DNA from: Dysgonamonadaceae bacterium
GTDB lineage: Bacteria; Bacteroidota; Bacteroidia; Bacteroidales; Azobacteroidaceae
Assembly (NCBI GenBank): GCA_031258895.1
Contig: JAIRMF010000040.1
Span: 1-12,561 of the forward strand
Direction of reading: 5' to 3'
Length of the DNA stretch: 12,561 bases
This document shows, piece after piece, positions 12,531 through 12,561 of this stretch. The position numbers were made by a program, and so were the translations under genes. Position 1 is the stretch's first letter. Every line of letters starts with the position of its first letter. The notes beneath the pieces are model-generated. The model had not been told where the DNA came from. It worked only from the letters and a program-made list of their open reading frames with translations, and made no database searches.

Positions 12531-12561
12531 AAGTAGGACAGTTTGCGTATAAAGTTTTGAA

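Overview
The window looks like an ordinary chromosomal segment of a Bacteroidota species, most likely a Bacteroidales. Three things point there. Promoters match the Bacteroidota pattern (TTTG, about 20 bases, then TAnnTTTG) upstream of most transcription units. Start codons lack Shine-Dalgarno sequences, and leaders are short and AT-rich. The gene families are also typical: an OmpA-type porin, a rhomboid with a conserved C-terminal tail, a membrane-anchored EEP protein and a PstS-like lipoprotein. I see no phage, transposon, CRISPR, tRNA or rRNA sequence.

Layout. 1-205: C-terminal end of an SUMF1/formylglycine-generating-enzyme-like protein. 265-954: queC (+), convergent with an OmpA-family outer-membrane protein (1037-2260, -). 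2261-2419: AT-rich divergent promoter region. 2420-4356: rhomboid protease and a membrane-anchored endonuclease/exonuclease/phosphatase-fold protein, coupled through a TAATG overlap. 4489-6135: cyclase-family (kynurenine formamidase-like) hydrolase followed by a phosphate-binding-protein-like lipoprotein. 6139-8112 (-): a MATE exporter with a cytidylate-kinase-like gene 9 bases behind it. 8202-9179: D-Ala-D-Ala ligase. 9273-10538 (-): Wzx-like flippase. 10640-11146: queF. 11158-12222: serC, ending in a strong terminator. 12223-12561: no conventional gene, but a second promoter followed by a long stem-loop with an 11-T tract, probably a small RNA or an attenuated leader.

How the genes relate. 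QueC makes preQ0 and QueF reduces it to preQ1, so two steps of queuosine synthesis lie here, about 9.7 kb apart and without queD or queE. Ddl makes the D-Ala-D-Ala end of peptidoglycan, and an orphan flippase lies beside it. SerC serves serine and possibly PLP synthesis. The rest are envelope and transport functions with no shared pathway that I can show.

What stands out. (1) The + strand changes from C>G to G>C near 2.9-3.4 kb regardless of gene direction, as expected at a replication origin or an inversion breakpoint. (2) The ompA and serC terminators are near-identical and differ by a compensatory base pair. (3) The promoter plus stem-loop at the right end predicts a short RNA of about 115 nt. 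No clearly new multi-gene system is evident.
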